Source of the DNA: Candidatus Chloroploca sp. Khr17
GTDB lineage: Bacteria > Chloroflexota > Chloroflexia > Chloroflexales > Chloroflexaceae
DNA: 64,000 nt
NCBI RefSeq assembly: GCF_004138165.1
Contig: NZ_RYFF01000024.1
Span: 22,133 to 86,132 of the forward strand
Reading direction: 5' to 3'
A program made the translations under genes and the position numbers. The notes below the pieces were generated by a model, which was given only the letters and a program-made list of their open reading frames with translations, did no database searches and was not told the DNA's origin. Positions 33,705-42,361 of the stretch are shown piece by piece (positions within the stretch are counted from its first letter, which is position 1; each line of letters begins with the position of its first letter).

Positions 33705-34490
33705 TCAGCGCATCCGTGGAAAGATACGCCGGGCATTTGCGTCTACGATCGTTGCCACCTCGGCGAGCGGTTGCTCACGCAGGGCGGCAAGCTGTTCGGT
33801 CACGAGCCGCACACGGGCTGGCTCGTTACGTTTGCCCCGATAGGGATGCGGGCTAAGATAGGGGCTATCAGTCTCGGTGAGCAGCATCGTCAACGGCGCA
33901 CGACGCGCCACCTCGTGCAGGATGGTTGCTTTGGGGAAGGTAAGCGGCCCCGAAAACGAGAGCAAAAAGTTCAATTCAAGGCAGATCTGGGCATAGGCCC
34001 AATCGCCCGAAAACGAATGCATCACCCCTGACACACCCCTGGCAGCCTCGGCGAGCACCTGGGCCGTATCGTCGTGGGCATCGCGGCTATGGATCACCAC
34101 CGGAAGATCCAGGCTGCGTGCAAGCTCGAGTTGCTGACGAAAGACGAGCGCCTGAGCTTCAGGCGAGGCCCGCATCCAATGGTAATCAAGGCCAATCTCG
34201 CCAAGGGCGACCACCTTGGGGTGGCGAGCGAGATCGCGCACCTGGGCGAGCCAGTCAGGGGGCAGATCGGCGACATGATTAGGTTGCACGCCAACGACCG
34301 CAAAGATCTGCGGGTACGCTTCAGCGAGCGCAAGAGCGGCACGCGACGAGGGCAGATCGTAGCCAATCTCGATGATCCGTGTCACGCCATCAGCGGCAGC
34401 GCGGGCCAGCACCGCCTCACGGTCGGCATCAAATTGCGCAAGCGCAACATGCGCGTGGGTATCAATAAAGGGAATGGAACCGTCACTCAT
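33705..34490 (-). CDS. tatD: TatD-family metal-dependent DNase
   Basis: 261 residues, a TIM-barrel amidohydrolase-type fold. Metal ligands are visible in F-I-D-T-H-A-H-V (start), the Glu in A-L-G-E-I-G-L-D-Y, H-S-R-D-A, H-S-F-S-G-D, and the Asp of T-E-T-D-S-P-Y-L. TatD enzymes are 3'-5' exonucleases and D-aminoacyl-tRNA-like hydrolases in the cytosol. Divergent from the trkA gene; the transglutaminase gene follows after 12 bp. Confidence 0.93.
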   Translation of the reverse strand: MSDGSIPFIDTHAHVALAQFDADREAVLARAAADGVTRIIEIGYDLPSSRAALALAEAYPQIFAVVGVQPNHVADLPPDWLAQVRDLARHPKVVALGEIGLDYHWMRASPEAQALVFRQQLELARSLDLPVVIHSRDAHDDTAQVLAEAARGVSGVMHSFSGDWAYAQICLELNFLLSFSGPLTFPKATILHEVARRAPLTMLLTETDSPYLSPHPYRGKRNEPARVRLVTEQLAALREQPLAEVATIVDANARRIFPRMR

Positions 34491-34530
34491 ATAGGCATTG
34501 TAGCATAGCTGCGGTACAATATGAGTTATT

Positions 34531-34569
34531 GTTGGTGGCGGGGCCAGCTAAGCTCGCCCCGCCACCAAC
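34531..34569. repeat. Hairpin in the tatD-trkA intergenic gap
   Basis: GTTGGTGGCGGGG and CCCCGCCACCAAC pair over 13 bp with a 13-nt loop, 22 bp before the trkA start. It could be a leader structure for trkA. Confidence 0.5.
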
Positions 34570-34591
34570 GGCACACAGAAAAGGACACACG

Positions 34592-35263
34592 ATGGCACGT
34601 GCAAGTCGTCAAGAAGAATTTGCCGTGATTGGGCTAGGGCGCTTTGGCAGTTCGGTGGCCTTGAATTTGATCGAGCGAGGCTATACGGTGCTTGGCATTG
34701 ACCGTAGCGCCGAAATTGTGCAGACGCTCTCGGATCGTATTTCGCAGATAGTGGCGCTTGACTCAACGAATGAAGATGCCCTACGCGCCGTTGATATTAC
34801 CTCGTTTGATACGGTGGTAGTCGCGATTGGCACCCACTTCGAGAATAATCTGATGACCACCGTCACCCTCAAGGGCCTGGGGGTGCGCCGTGTCGTCTGC
34901 AAGGCGATCAGTGAACGCCAGCAGCAGATCCTTTTGCGGATCGGGGCTGATCAGGTCGTCCTGCCTGAACACGAAGCCGGGGCGCGCCTCGCCTGGCGCC
35001 TGGCTGAACCACGGGTCCTCGAGCACCTTGATCTTGGCTCGGGGTTCAGTGTTGCCGAAATCCATGTCCCCGAGTGGCTCGTGGGGCAATCACTGATGAT
35101 GAGCGGGCTCCGCAAACGCTACAATATCAACCTGCTTGCGATTAAACGAAACGGCCAGATGATTGTCACCCCGCCAGCCGACATGCTCTTTGCGCGTGGT
35201 GATATGATGCTAATTATTGGGGCCGATCATTCAATCAGCAGTTTTTGCCACCAGACACAATAG
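34592..35263 (+). CDS. TrkA/KtrA-type potassium channel regulatory subunit
   Basis: 223 residues from the ATG at 34592 (AAAGGA 8 nt upstream; the longer frame begins in the hairpin). The N-terminal Rossmann domain has V-I-G-L-G-R-F-G-S-S and the acidic D at the end of strand 2 (G-I-D-R-S-A), typical of NAD/ATP-binding RCK domains. The TrkA-C domain follows from about 140. It should gate one or both TrkH subunits encoded immediately downstream. Confidence 0.93.
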   Translation: MARASRQEEFAVIGLGRFGSSVALNLIERGYTVLGIDRSAEIVQTLSDRISQIVALDSTNEDALRAVDITSFDTVVVAIGTHFENNLMTTVTLKGLGVRRVVCKAISERQQQILLRIGADQVVLPEHEAGARLAWRLAEPRVLEHLDLGSGFSVAEIHVPEWLVGQSLMMSGLRKRYNINLLAIKRNGQMIVTPPADMLFARGDMMLIIGADHSISSFCHQTQ

Positions 35264-35264
35264 C

Positions 35265-36617
35265 ATGACCATTTCCACCCAACGACGCCCTCTGCCACCA
35301 CCTGTGCGCCTGGCGATTGGGCTCATCAGCTTTATGTTCTTTGGGGCATTCCTGCTCCACCTGCCGATCTCAGGCCGTGATGGCAGCCTTACCTGGAATG
35401 AGGCTCTGTTTACCGCAACCTCGGCGTTGACCGTGACGGGTTTGACCATTATCACTCCGGCCAGCGATCTGTCGACCTTTGGCATGCTGATCTTGCTGAC
35501 CCTGATCCAGATCGGTGGCGTCGGCTTTATGGTCATTGCCGTCGTCATTCTGCGTCTGCTCGGGCGACGCATTAGTCTGGCCGACCGACTCACCCTCAGC
35601 AATTCGCTGGGGTTGCTCTCGCCGGCGGCAATTGTCACCCTGACCCGCAATGTGCTGGCAAGTGTATTGTTGATTGAAGGCATCGGAGCCCTCCTGCTCT
35701 ATTTCCACTGGCGCGGCGATCCACGCCTGAGTGAAGGCCAACTGATCCTCTATGCCCTTTTTCACGCCGTCTCGGCCTTTTGCAATGCCGGCTTCGAGCT
35801 CTTCAGCGGTACCCCGGGGTATCCTGACGGCATTCCCCGCGATACGCTGAGCCTGACGATTATGGGGTGGCTGATCTTTCTCGGGGGGCTAGGCATTCCG
35901 GTGATCGGCGATCTTTTGCTCTACTGGCGGCAACGTCGGTTTTCACTGCATACCCGCATCACCTTTACGGTGGTTGCCTTCCTGGTCTTCGTGGGCATGG
36001 TGGGGGTTTTTATTGCGGAAGGGCGCGCAGGTGGCACCCTTGCCGAAGAACCCGCCTATCGCCGCCTCGTGATGAGTCTCTTCCAATCGGTCTCGGCGCG
36101 GGCGGGCGGTCTGGCAGGGATTCCTGATTTTGGTGAGATTAGCATTGCAACCCGTTTGTTGCTAATCATGCTGATGTTCATTGGCTGTGCACCAGCCTCG
36201 ATGGGGGGAGGCATTACGACAGGTACCTTCGCGGTGCTAATGATTTCGGTCTGGAGTTATGCACGAGGGCTGACTGAAGCCCAGTTTGGAGGGCGCACGC
36301 TCGCCGTCGGTACGGTGCGCAAAGCAGCAGCAGTGCTCACCGTCTCGTTACTCGTTGTCTTCACGACGATCTGGTTGCTGGTTCTCACCCACGATGTCGC
36401 GCTTGATGTCGCTGCCTTCGAGGTCGTCTCAGCCTTTGCGACCTGCGGGCTCTCGCTGGGGATGACGGGCGATCTGAACCTCTTTGGTGAACTAGTGATT
36501 GTTTTTATGATGTTCTGGGGCCGTCTCGGGGCCTTGACGCTGGTCGTTGCGATCACGCGCCAGCAAAATAACCTGCAGATGGTACGCTTCCCTGAAGAAC
36601 AGATTCTCATCGGATAA
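35265..36617 (+). CDS. TrkH/KtrB-type potassium transporter, paralogue 1
   Basis: 450 residues from the ATG at 35265, 2 bp after the trkA stop. Four pore-loop repeats are visible: A-T-S-A-L-T-V-T-G-L, F-C-N-A-G-F-E-L-F, S-A-R-A-G-G-L-A-G and A-F-A-T-C-G-L-S-L. The third loop has A-G-G where the second paralogue has T-A-G, possibly altering selectivity or rate. K+ uptake, perhaps coupled to Na+ or H+. Confidence 0.93.
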   Translation: MTISTQRRPLPPPVRLAIGLISFMFFGAFLLHLPISGRDGSLTWNEALFTATSALTVTGLTIITPASDLSTFGMLILLTLIQIGGVGFMVIAVVILRLLGRRISLADRLTLSNSLGLLSPAAIVTLTRNVLASVLLIEGIGALLLYFHWRGDPRLSEGQLILYALFHAVSAFCNAGFELFSGTPGYPDGIPRDTLSLTIMGWLIFLGGLGIPVIGDLLLYWRQRRFSLHTRITFTVVAFLVFVGMVGVFIAEGRAGGTLAEEPAYRRLVMSLFQSVSARAGGLAGIPDFGEISIATRLLLIMLMFIGCAPASMGGGITTGTFAVLMISVWSYARGLTEAQFGGRTLAVGTVRKAAAVLTVSLLVVFTTIWLLVLTHDVALDVAAFEVVSAFATCGLSLGMTGDLNLFGELVIVFMMFWGRLGALTLVVAITRQQNNLQMVRFPEEQILIG

Positions 36618-36621
36618 GTTT

Positions 36622-37974
36622 ATGCCATCGGCCAATCAATCACGGCCCCTGCCTCCACCACTACGGCTGGTACTGGGGCTCGTTGCCCTGATGTTCATTG
36701 GGGCTTTGATGCTCTGGCTGCCCATTTCAGGGCAGAACGGTGGACTCACCTGGAACGAGGCGCTCTTTACGGCAACCTCGGCACTCACCGTGACCGGTCT
36801 CTCGACCATTATCCCCATCACCGATCTATCGCTCTTTGGCGTGTGGATGCTCTTGATTCTCATCCAGAGCGGAGGGGTCGGTTTTATGGTGATTGCCGTC
36901 GTGGTCATGCGCCTGATCGGACGACGAATCAGCCTGACGGATCGCATTGCCCTCAAAGACTCGCTCGGCCTCCTTTCACCAGGCGCGATTGTCACCCTAA
37001 CCCGCAATGTCCTCGCGGTCGTCTTGCTGATCGAAAGCATCGGTGCCATGCTGCTCTACCTGCACTGGCGTACCGATCCAAGGCTCACTGAAGGGCAGGC
37101 GCTGCTCTACGCGATCTTTCACGCGGTTTCGGCATTCTGCAACGCCGGCTTTGACCTGTTTACCGGAACCCCCGGCTACCCCGAGGGCATTCCGCGTGAC
37201 AATTTCAGCCTGGCAATTATGGGTTGGCTCATCTTTATCGGCGGCCTCGGCATTCCGGTCATCGGCGATCTCTTGCTCTACTGGCGGCAGCGTCGCCTGA
37301 CCCTGCATACGCGCATCACGCTCACGGTCGTCAGCTTGCTGGTGGTGATCGGAACGCTCGGGTTCTTTTTTGCCGAAGGCCAGGCGGGAGGCACCCTCGT
37401 TGATGAGCCACCGCTGCGCCGCCTGCTGATCTGCTTCTTCCAGTCGGTCTCGGCACGCACGGCAGGCTTTGCCGGCATCCCCGATCTTGCCCATGTCACC
37501 GATGCGAGCGAATTGCTCTTGATGGTGTTGATGTTTATCGGGTGTGCGCCAGCTTCGATGGGAGGTGGCATTACGACCGGGACGTTTGCCGCGCTGATGA
37601 TTTCCCTCTGGAGCTATGCACAGGGGTTGAGTGAAGCGCAGTTTGGGGGGCGCACTCTGGCGGTTGGGACGATGCGTAAAGCTGGAGCCGTGCTAACGAT
37701 TTCGCTACTTGTGGTCATCATCGCCATCTGGCTTATTCTGATGACCCACGATGTCTCGCTCGACCGAACTGCCTTTGAGGTTGTCTCGGCTTTTGCCACC
37801 TGCGGGCTTACGCTCGGCCTCACTGGCGAATTGAATCTCTTTGGGCAATTTGTGATCATGGTCGTCATGTTCTGGGGCAGACTCGGGGCCTTGACCATCG
37901 TCATCGCCATTGCCCGTCGCCAGAATCAGGCCCAGATGATCCGGTATCCCGAAGAGCAGATTTTAATTGGGTAA
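36622..37974 (+). CDS. TrkH/KtrB-type potassium transporter, paralogue 2
   Basis: 450 residues, exactly the length of the gene before it and clearly a tandem duplicate (N-terminal P-L-P-P-P-x-R-L and C-terminal E-E-Q-I-L-I-G are shared). Pore loops: A-T-S-A-L-T-V-T-G-L, F-C-N-A-G-F-D-L-F, S-A-R-T-A-G-F-A-G and A-F-A-T-C-G-L-T-L. The start is the ATG at 36622, 4 bp after the previous stop. With one TrkA for two channel subunits, mixed dimers are possible. Confidence 0.93.
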   Translation: MPSANQSRPLPPPLRLVLGLVALMFIGALMLWLPISGQNGGLTWNEALFTATSALTVTGLSTIIPITDLSLFGVWMLLILIQSGGVGFMVIAVVVMRLIGRRISLTDRIALKDSLGLLSPGAIVTLTRNVLAVVLLIESIGAMLLYLHWRTDPRLTEGQALLYAIFHAVSAFCNAGFDLFTGTPGYPEGIPRDNFSLAIMGWLIFIGGLGIPVIGDLLLYWRQRRLTLHTRITLTVVSLLVVIGTLGFFFAEGQAGGTLVDEPPLRRLLICFFQSVSARTAGFAGIPDLAHVTDASELLLMVLMFIGCAPASMGGGITTGTFAALMISLWSYAQGLSEAQFGGRTLAVGTMRKAGAVLTISLLVVIIAIWLILMTHDVSLDRTAFEVVSAFATCGLTLGLTGELNLFGQFVIMVVMFWGRLGALTIVIAIARRQNQAQMIRYPEEQILIG

Positions 37975-38021
37975 CCGTCGTTGCCAGACCACGCATGCGT
38001 AGTCTGGCAACGACGGTTACC
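37970..38021. terminator. Bidirectional hairpin after the trk operon
   Basis: GGTAACCGTCGTTGCCAGAC and its exact complement pair over 20 bp around a 12-nt loop that itself contains ACGCATGCGT. It overlaps the second trkH stop and lies 10 bp before the end of the convergent hydrolase gene. Confidence 0.6.
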
Positions 38022-38031
38022 GGTCGCGCTG

Positions 38032-38820
38032 TCACTGAACGAGTGCAGCAGTGATCGCGTCCCAATAGGCAGGAAAGGTTGCCAGATTATTGTGCCGACC
38101 GCCAGCGATAGGATAAAAGCGAAGTGGGGCAGTTACCCTGTCGGACAGACGTTCACCATCAGCAAAAGGTACGATTTCGTCTTCTGTGCCGTGGATGATG
38201 ACCACCGGGCAACTCACCTGACCAAACGAGGCCGAGACATTCAGCGGATACTTGAGCAAAAATGGGGGCAACCAGGGAAACTGACGGCGGGCAAGAGCCT
38301 CCAGGCTATAAAAAGGGCTCTCGAGGATCAGCATACGGGGTTGATGCTCAGCCGCTAGGCGCGTGGCCGGGGCACTCCCGAGGGAGCGGCCATACAGCAC
38401 CACCTGATCCTCGCGATAGCGTTCAAGGATCCAAGCATAGGCAGCTTCAGCATCGGCATACACATCCGCTTCACGGCGGATCTGACCGCTACTCTGACCA
38501 TACCCGCGATAATCAATGATGAGCAGATCATACTGATACGCCACGAGCTCTGGCGCGACCGCCCCCCATGTCCGCAGACTCCCGGCGTTCCCATGGAGAT
38601 AGAGAATAACCCCCTGCGGGTCTGGGACACGAAACCAGAGGGCATGGAGTTGAGCGCCTTCGGCGTTCAACCAGACCTCCTCAGCAGGATGGCCAAAGAC
38701 ATACCGGGTTCCCGGCTGATTGCGCTCAGGAAAGAAGATCAACTGCTCTTGCCAGAGAAAGATGACGACGCAGACGAGCAGATAGAGCAACAGGCTGAGA
38801 ATAAGCAGACGAAGAAGCAT
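38032..38820 (-). CDS. Membrane-anchored alpha/beta hydrolase
   Basis: 262 residues from the ATG at 38820 (AGGAAGG upstream). A single N-terminal membrane helix (about 3-25) precedes the hydrolase fold. The oxyanion motif Y-L-H-G-N-A-G, nucleophile elbow Y-G-R-S-L-G-S, acid in H-G-T-E-D-E-I-V and the His in G-G-R-H-N-N match the ABHD13/BEM46-like group. Substrate unknown; lipid or thioester hydrolysis is typical. It starts 13 bp after cobU and may share its transcript. Confidence 0.88.
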   Translation of the reverse strand: MLLRLLILSLLLYLLVCVVIFLWQEQLIFFPERNQPGTRYVFGHPAEEVWLNAEGAQLHALWFRVPDPQGVILYLHGNAGSLRTWGAVAPELVAYQYDLLIIDYRGYGQSSGQIRREADVYADAEAAYAWILERYREDQVVLYGRSLGSAPATRLAAEHQPRMLILESPFYSLEALARRQFPWLPPFLLKYPLNVSASFGQVSCPVVIIHGTEDEIVPFADGERLSDRVTAPLRFYPIAGGRHNNLATFPAYWDAITAALVQ

Positions 38821-38833
38821 AGGCACCTTCCTG

Positions 38834-39397
38834 CTACGCACGATGCCAGACCGGTGCGAGGTGTTTCAACTCAATGGGAAGCCCGGCAATGACCAGGTAG
38901 ACTTCATCGGCAACGGCGCTAATACGTTGGTTCGCAAGCCCAAGCAGGTCATGATACGCACGATCTTCAGGTGTGTCGGTGCCAAGCCCCATGCCAAGCT
39001 CTTTGGTGACGATGATCAGGGTCAGGTTGCGCGCTTGGGTCGTCGCAAGAATGGCATCCAGTTCCTCGGCAAGGCTTGCGGAAGCCTGGGCCTGATCGTC
39101 GCGATGGGCTTCCAGCAGGTTGTGAACCAGGCGCGAGAAGCAATCGAGCAATACAACGGTACCAGGTGGGGCATGTTCCAGCGCCATCACCAGGTTTGTC
39201 GGCTGCTCAAAGGTTGTCCAAGACAGAGGGCGACGGATCTGGTGATCCATGATCCGGATGGTCAGTTCCATATCCTCATCATCAAGCTCGGCAGTTGCAA
39301 GGTAGAGTACCGGCAGTTCGAATTGGGCCGCGTAGCGTTCAGCGCACAGGCTTTTGCCACTGCGGGTGCCACCAATAAAGAGAGTCATTGCGCTCAT
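38834..39397 (-). CDS. cobU: CobU: adenosylcobinamide kinase / cobinamide-phosphate guanylyltransferase
   Basis: About 187 residues from the Met at 39397 (Met at 39388 is also possible; no clear Shine-Dalgarno sequence). P-loop G-G-T-R-S-G-K-S, the H-x-x-x-R-P motif (D-H-Q-I-R-R-P) with the His that receives GMP, and L-L-D-C-F-S-R-L match CobU. It phosphorylates adenosylcobinamide and attaches GMP in late cobalamin assembly. No other cobalamin gene is adjacent. Confidence 0.92.
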   Translation of the reverse strand: MSAMTLFIGGTRSGKSLCAERYAAQFELPVLYLATAELDDEDMELTIRIMDHQIRRPLSWTTFEQPTNLVMALEHAPPGTVVLLDCFSRLVHNLLEAHRDDQAQASASLAEELDAILATTQARNLTLIIVTKELGMGLGTDTPEDRAYHDLLGLANQRISAVADEVYLVIAGLPIELKHLAPVWHRA

Positions 39398-39473
39398 AGC
39401 AGATAAAAAATGAAAAATAAAACCCCGACCCTGAGAGGGGGGCGGGATGCAAGGAAAAGGTAAAGCGATCATG

Positions 39474-39506
39474 AGACCTCACAGGTCTTCAAGACCTGTG
39501 AGGTCT
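39474..39506. repeat. Palindromic repeat AGACCTCACAGGTCT, second locus
   Basis: Same 15-base arms as at 12388, here around a TCA loop, between the ATP-grasp pair and cobU. May terminate the ATP-grasp transcript. Confidence 0.65.
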
Positions 39507-39527
39507 ACCAACACACGGTAGAACGCC

Positions 39528-40907
39528 TCAGACGTCAATGACAAAGACGGGCACGGTACTGCCGCCACCGGCGGTGACGTTGAGCAGCGTGACCGTGGAA
39601 AGCCGGCAGAGACTCCCCTCCACGTGCGAGCCAAAAAGGAAGGGGTCGGTATCAACGAGACGCTGACTAATTTCGACCTTGCCCTCAACAAGCGTCGGAT
39701 AGGGTTCGTAGGCAATCTGGACACGCTCTTGCACGACAAATGGTTCACGCAACGCCGCCGTGAGGGCAGCCTCCCACTCATCGCGACTGGCTTCCCAGCC
39801 AATGGTAATGCCCTTGCCACCATATTCGTCGTTGGGCTTGAGCAGCAGACGATCGCGGTTATTGCGAATAAAAGGGAGCAGGTCGATTTGCTCGTCTTGA
39901 TAGCTTGTGGCACCTGGGCGAACGACGCGGGTCCAGGGAATATGGGCGGCGAGCGCGGCTTGCTGCGGTTGACTGAGCGTGCTGGTAAACTGCGCATCCG
40001 AGAGCAGGGCAAAGAGCGATTTTTTGTGGAGCAGTTTGGCCTGGAAAGAATTGACGATGACACACGCCCCCGCGGCATAGGCATGCACCAGCGGATGGTC
40101 AAGCGCTGCATCACCGTAGTGCAGTAAAAACTCCGTCGTGAGCACGCGCTTAAAGACGATGGTGACCGGTGTCGTCTTGCCCGCGACCTCAGCCAGAAGT
40201 TGCCCATCGCGGAACTGCAACTCATCAGGTGAACAGATCACCGCCGTGAGGCCATGGGTGGCAAAAAAGGCGGCAAAGAGGGCAAATTCGGTTGCGGTGG
40301 GCAACCCGTACCAATCAACAATCGCGACTGTCGGCTCGCCCCCGGGCGAACCGGCCTCGCGCCATGAGGCAAGCAACATCTCGAGCAAACGATGGCGGGC
40401 AGGCAACGAACGGAGCGTATAGTGACGCATAAACTCTTGCATCACCGGTGTCGCCAGAAAGACCTCGCTCAACAGGTCTTCATACGCAATCGCCGCAGGA
40501 CTCTCAGCGTTATACTCGACAAACTGCAGCGACGTGCCATCAACGGTCAGAAAGGTATCCATGCGCGAATGGGCGCTCGGCTCAAGGTAGCCGGGATGCA
40601 TCGCAATGAGCGCCTCTTCCTGGGGCGTCAACAGCAGGATGTCGCGCACCGCCTGACCAGCGGCCCCGCCCTCGCGAGCGGGGGCCACAACGGTACGGGC
40701 AGCTTCGGCAACGAGATTGACGCCCTGCTGCAACCAGGCATACTGTGTTGCGCTGATAAGGCGCGGGCGCAGCACAGTCGTCAACGGACGGTCGCCGAAA
40801 TAGAGCTGGCGCTCACGCATGGCACTGGTGAGATGCGTCCACGAAGCGGTTGCCAATTCGGGGGTAAGCAGGCGATGGTAGGCGTCAATTGCAGCCGAGA
40901 GACTCAT
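39528..40907 (-). CDS. ATP-grasp-like protein (glutathionylspermidine-synthase-like arrangement)
   Basis: 459 residues. The N-terminal part has F-V-E-Y-N-A-E-S-P-A and a Y-L-E-P segment; the centre has V-D-W-Y-G-L-P-T and C-S-P-D-E-L; the C-terminal ATP-binding part has L-L-K-P-N-D-E-Y-G-G-K-G (Gly-rich loop), V-V-Q-E-R-V and a G-S-H-V-E-G-S-L-C segment. The order of ATP-binding strands suggests the circularly permuted ATP-grasp type. These form amide or ester-like bonds between carboxylates and amines. It lies 6 bp after a second ATP-grasp gene, and GAGG precedes the ATG. Substrates unknown. Confidence 0.72.
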   Translation of the reverse strand: MSLSAAIDAYHRLLTPELATASWTHLTSAMRERQLYFGDRPLTTVLRPRLISATQYAWLQQGVNLVAEAARTVVAPAREGGAAGQAVRDILLLTPQEEALIAMHPGYLEPSAHSRMDTFLTVDGTSLQFVEYNAESPAAIAYEDLLSEVFLATPVMQEFMRHYTLRSLPARHRLLEMLLASWREAGSPGGEPTVAIVDWYGLPTATEFALFAAFFATHGLTAVICSPDELQFRDGQLLAEVAGKTTPVTIVFKRVLTTEFLLHYGDAALDHPLVHAYAAGACVIVNSFQAKLLHKKSLFALLSDAQFTSTLSQPQQAALAAHIPWTRVVRPGATSYQDEQIDLLPFIRNNRDRLLLKPNDEYGGKGITIGWEASRDEWEAALTAALREPFVVQERVQIAYEPYPTLVEGKVEISQRLVDTDPFLFGSHVEGSLCRLSTVTLLNVTAGGGSTVPVFVIDV

Positions 40908-40913
40908 AGTACC

Positions 40914-41891
40914 TCACTCACCCTGGGGCGACGCCAGCGGGGTGGCCGGGGTCGCCGCTGCGATGAGTCGGCCCCAGGCATAGTCGCTCGGCATGGCACG
41001 ACCCTTGAGCGCCAGATCAATCGTAAAGTCAGCCATCTTCTTGACCACCCAATCAAAATAGTGCGGGGTCAAAGAGTTGACATCAAAATCAGGGGCCGGG
41101 TTGGTAAAATCGATCGCGTAAGGCACGCCGTCTTTCAACGCAAACTCGACGGTATTCATATCATACCCGAGCGCCTCGTTGATCTTGAGCGCATTCGCCG
41201 TCACGATCCGGCCCTCTTCGGGGGTCAGGTAGTTGTCATCGCGGAAATAGCGATGCGGCCATGGGGCATTGGCATCAAACTTGATCGTCATAATCTCTGT
41301 GCGGCCAATCACGATACAACGGACGTACTTCTCCCAGGCGATATACTCCTGGAGCATCATACACTCGGTTGTCGTCTCGTTATAGGCACGCCAGAGATCA
41401 TCAAAATTATTGACTCGGTAGACCTGCTTGAAGCCGCCGCCCCAGGCGGGCTTGAGAATAACGGGGAAGCCGCCGACATACTCGACATGGTCGCTCCACG
41501 GAATGGGATATTTTAGATTGCGCAGCGACTCATCAACCACGCCCTCAACATAAGCGTGGGAAGGCAGCGCGACCGTGCGCGGATGCGCAATGCCAAGCCG
41601 CGTACAGATACTTGCGCCAAAGAACTTATCATCGGCGCTCCACCAGAAGGGATTGTTGATAACATGGGTTCCCGAGAGCACCGCATTTTTGAGATACGTT
41701 CGGTAATACGGGATTTCGTGGCTAATTCGATCGATGATTACATCGTATTCGCATGGTTCAGCCATAATGGTGCCCCCGAGTTTCACAAACTCAGCGGCCA
41801 CACCCTGATCGCGGCGATTAACTTCTTCGATAAAGGCGGGGGGCCATGACCACTCGCGGCCCACAATGACGCCAATTTTTTTGGTGCTCAC
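40914..41891 (-). CDS. ATP-grasp ligase (RimK-like / biotin-carboxylase fold)
   Basis: 325 residues from a GTG at 41891 with GGAG 5 nt upstream; the longer ATG frame runs through palindromic elements and has composition unlike a protein. Domains: pre-ATP-grasp (K-K-I-G-V-I-V-G), ATP-binding with F-P-V-I-L-K-P-A-W-G-G-G-F-K (Lys and Gly-rich loop), M-L-Q-E-Y-I-A-W-E-K and the metal site V-E-F-A-L-K-D-G-V then I-D-F-T-N-P-A-P. The Asn of N-P-A-P is as in amino-acid-tailing ligases. Paired with the next ATP-grasp gene, it suggests a two-step small-molecule or peptide ligation pathway of unknown product. Confidence 0.82.
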   Translation of the reverse strand: MSTKKIGVIVGREWSWPPAFIEEVNRRDQGVAAEFVKLGGTIMAEPCEYDVIIDRISHEIPYYRTYLKNAVLSGTHVINNPFWWSADDKFFGASICTRLGIAHPRTVALPSHAYVEGVVDESLRNLKYPIPWSDHVEYVGGFPVILKPAWGGGFKQVYRVNNFDDLWRAYNETTTECMMLQEYIAWEKYVRCIVIGRTEIMTIKFDANAPWPHRYFRDDNYLTPEEGRIVTANALKINEALGYDMNTVEFALKDGVPYAIDFTNPAPDFDVNSLTPHYFDWVVKKMADFTIDLALKGRAMPSDYAWGRLIAAATPATPLASPQGE

Positions 41892-42075
41892 ATCTACTCC
41901 TGCTATACCGGCGTGCCAAGCGCTTTGAATTGTACCACACAGTCTTATCTGTGGTATCGTATGCAAGGATTCTTGCTTGGTGCAGAGCGAAGCTAGCTTC
42001 GCTCTGCGCCAAGGGAGCAGGGCTTGCGGGGCCTTGAAGCTCCAAGCAGAAGCATGGGTTTGTAACGCGACAGCC

Positions 42076-42222
42076 CTGAGTGGTTTGTCAACGAGGTTTG
42101 CTGACAGGCGTGCAGCCACGTCATGCGGAGCGGAGCGAAGCATGACATGGCTGCACGCCTGAGACCCTTCGCTTCGCTCAGGGTGACGCAACCTCGGGAA
42201 ATTTCGTTGACAGACTACTCTG
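42076..42222. repeat. MITE-like palindromic element, copy D
   Basis: Left end GAGTGGTTTGTCAACGAGG and right end (reverse-complemented) GAGTAGTCTGTCAACGAAA. Interior palindrome GGCGTGCAGCCACGTCATG / CATGACATGGCTGCACGCC with the widespread bacterial repeat ACCCTTCGCTTCGCTCAGGG. Its right end abuts copy C, forming a head-to-head junction. Confidence 0.78.
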
Positions 42223-42338
42223 TAGTCTGTCAACAAAGTTTTCTGGTAGCGCCGCCGTCCACGAATACTGATTTGGAAGACCATCAGCCGCCACTCCCTT
42301 CGGCAGCAGAGTAGAAAACGTAAGTTACAAACTACTGA
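42220..42338. repeat. MITE-like palindromic element, copy C
   Basis: Left end TGTAGTCTGTCAACAAAG and right end (reverse-complemented) TCAGTAGTTTGTAACTTACG belong to the same family as copies A and B; the interior CCGTCCACGAATACTGAT matches copy B. The right end lies 23 bp before the BrkB-like start, so it may influence that gene's leader. Confidence 0.75.
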
Positions 42339-42361
42339 GCTTATGAGAAAGAGGTGAAACG

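Noticed and set aside
41892..42075. Precursor-peptide gene for the ATP-grasp pair
   Set aside because: No short frame with a ribosome-binding site was found on the minus strand ahead of the pair.
41892..42284. N-terminal extension of the ATP-grasp ligase
   Set aside because: The frame runs through MITE-like elements and the common ACCCTTCGCTTCGC repeat; the GTG at 41891 with GGAG fits the start of the fold.
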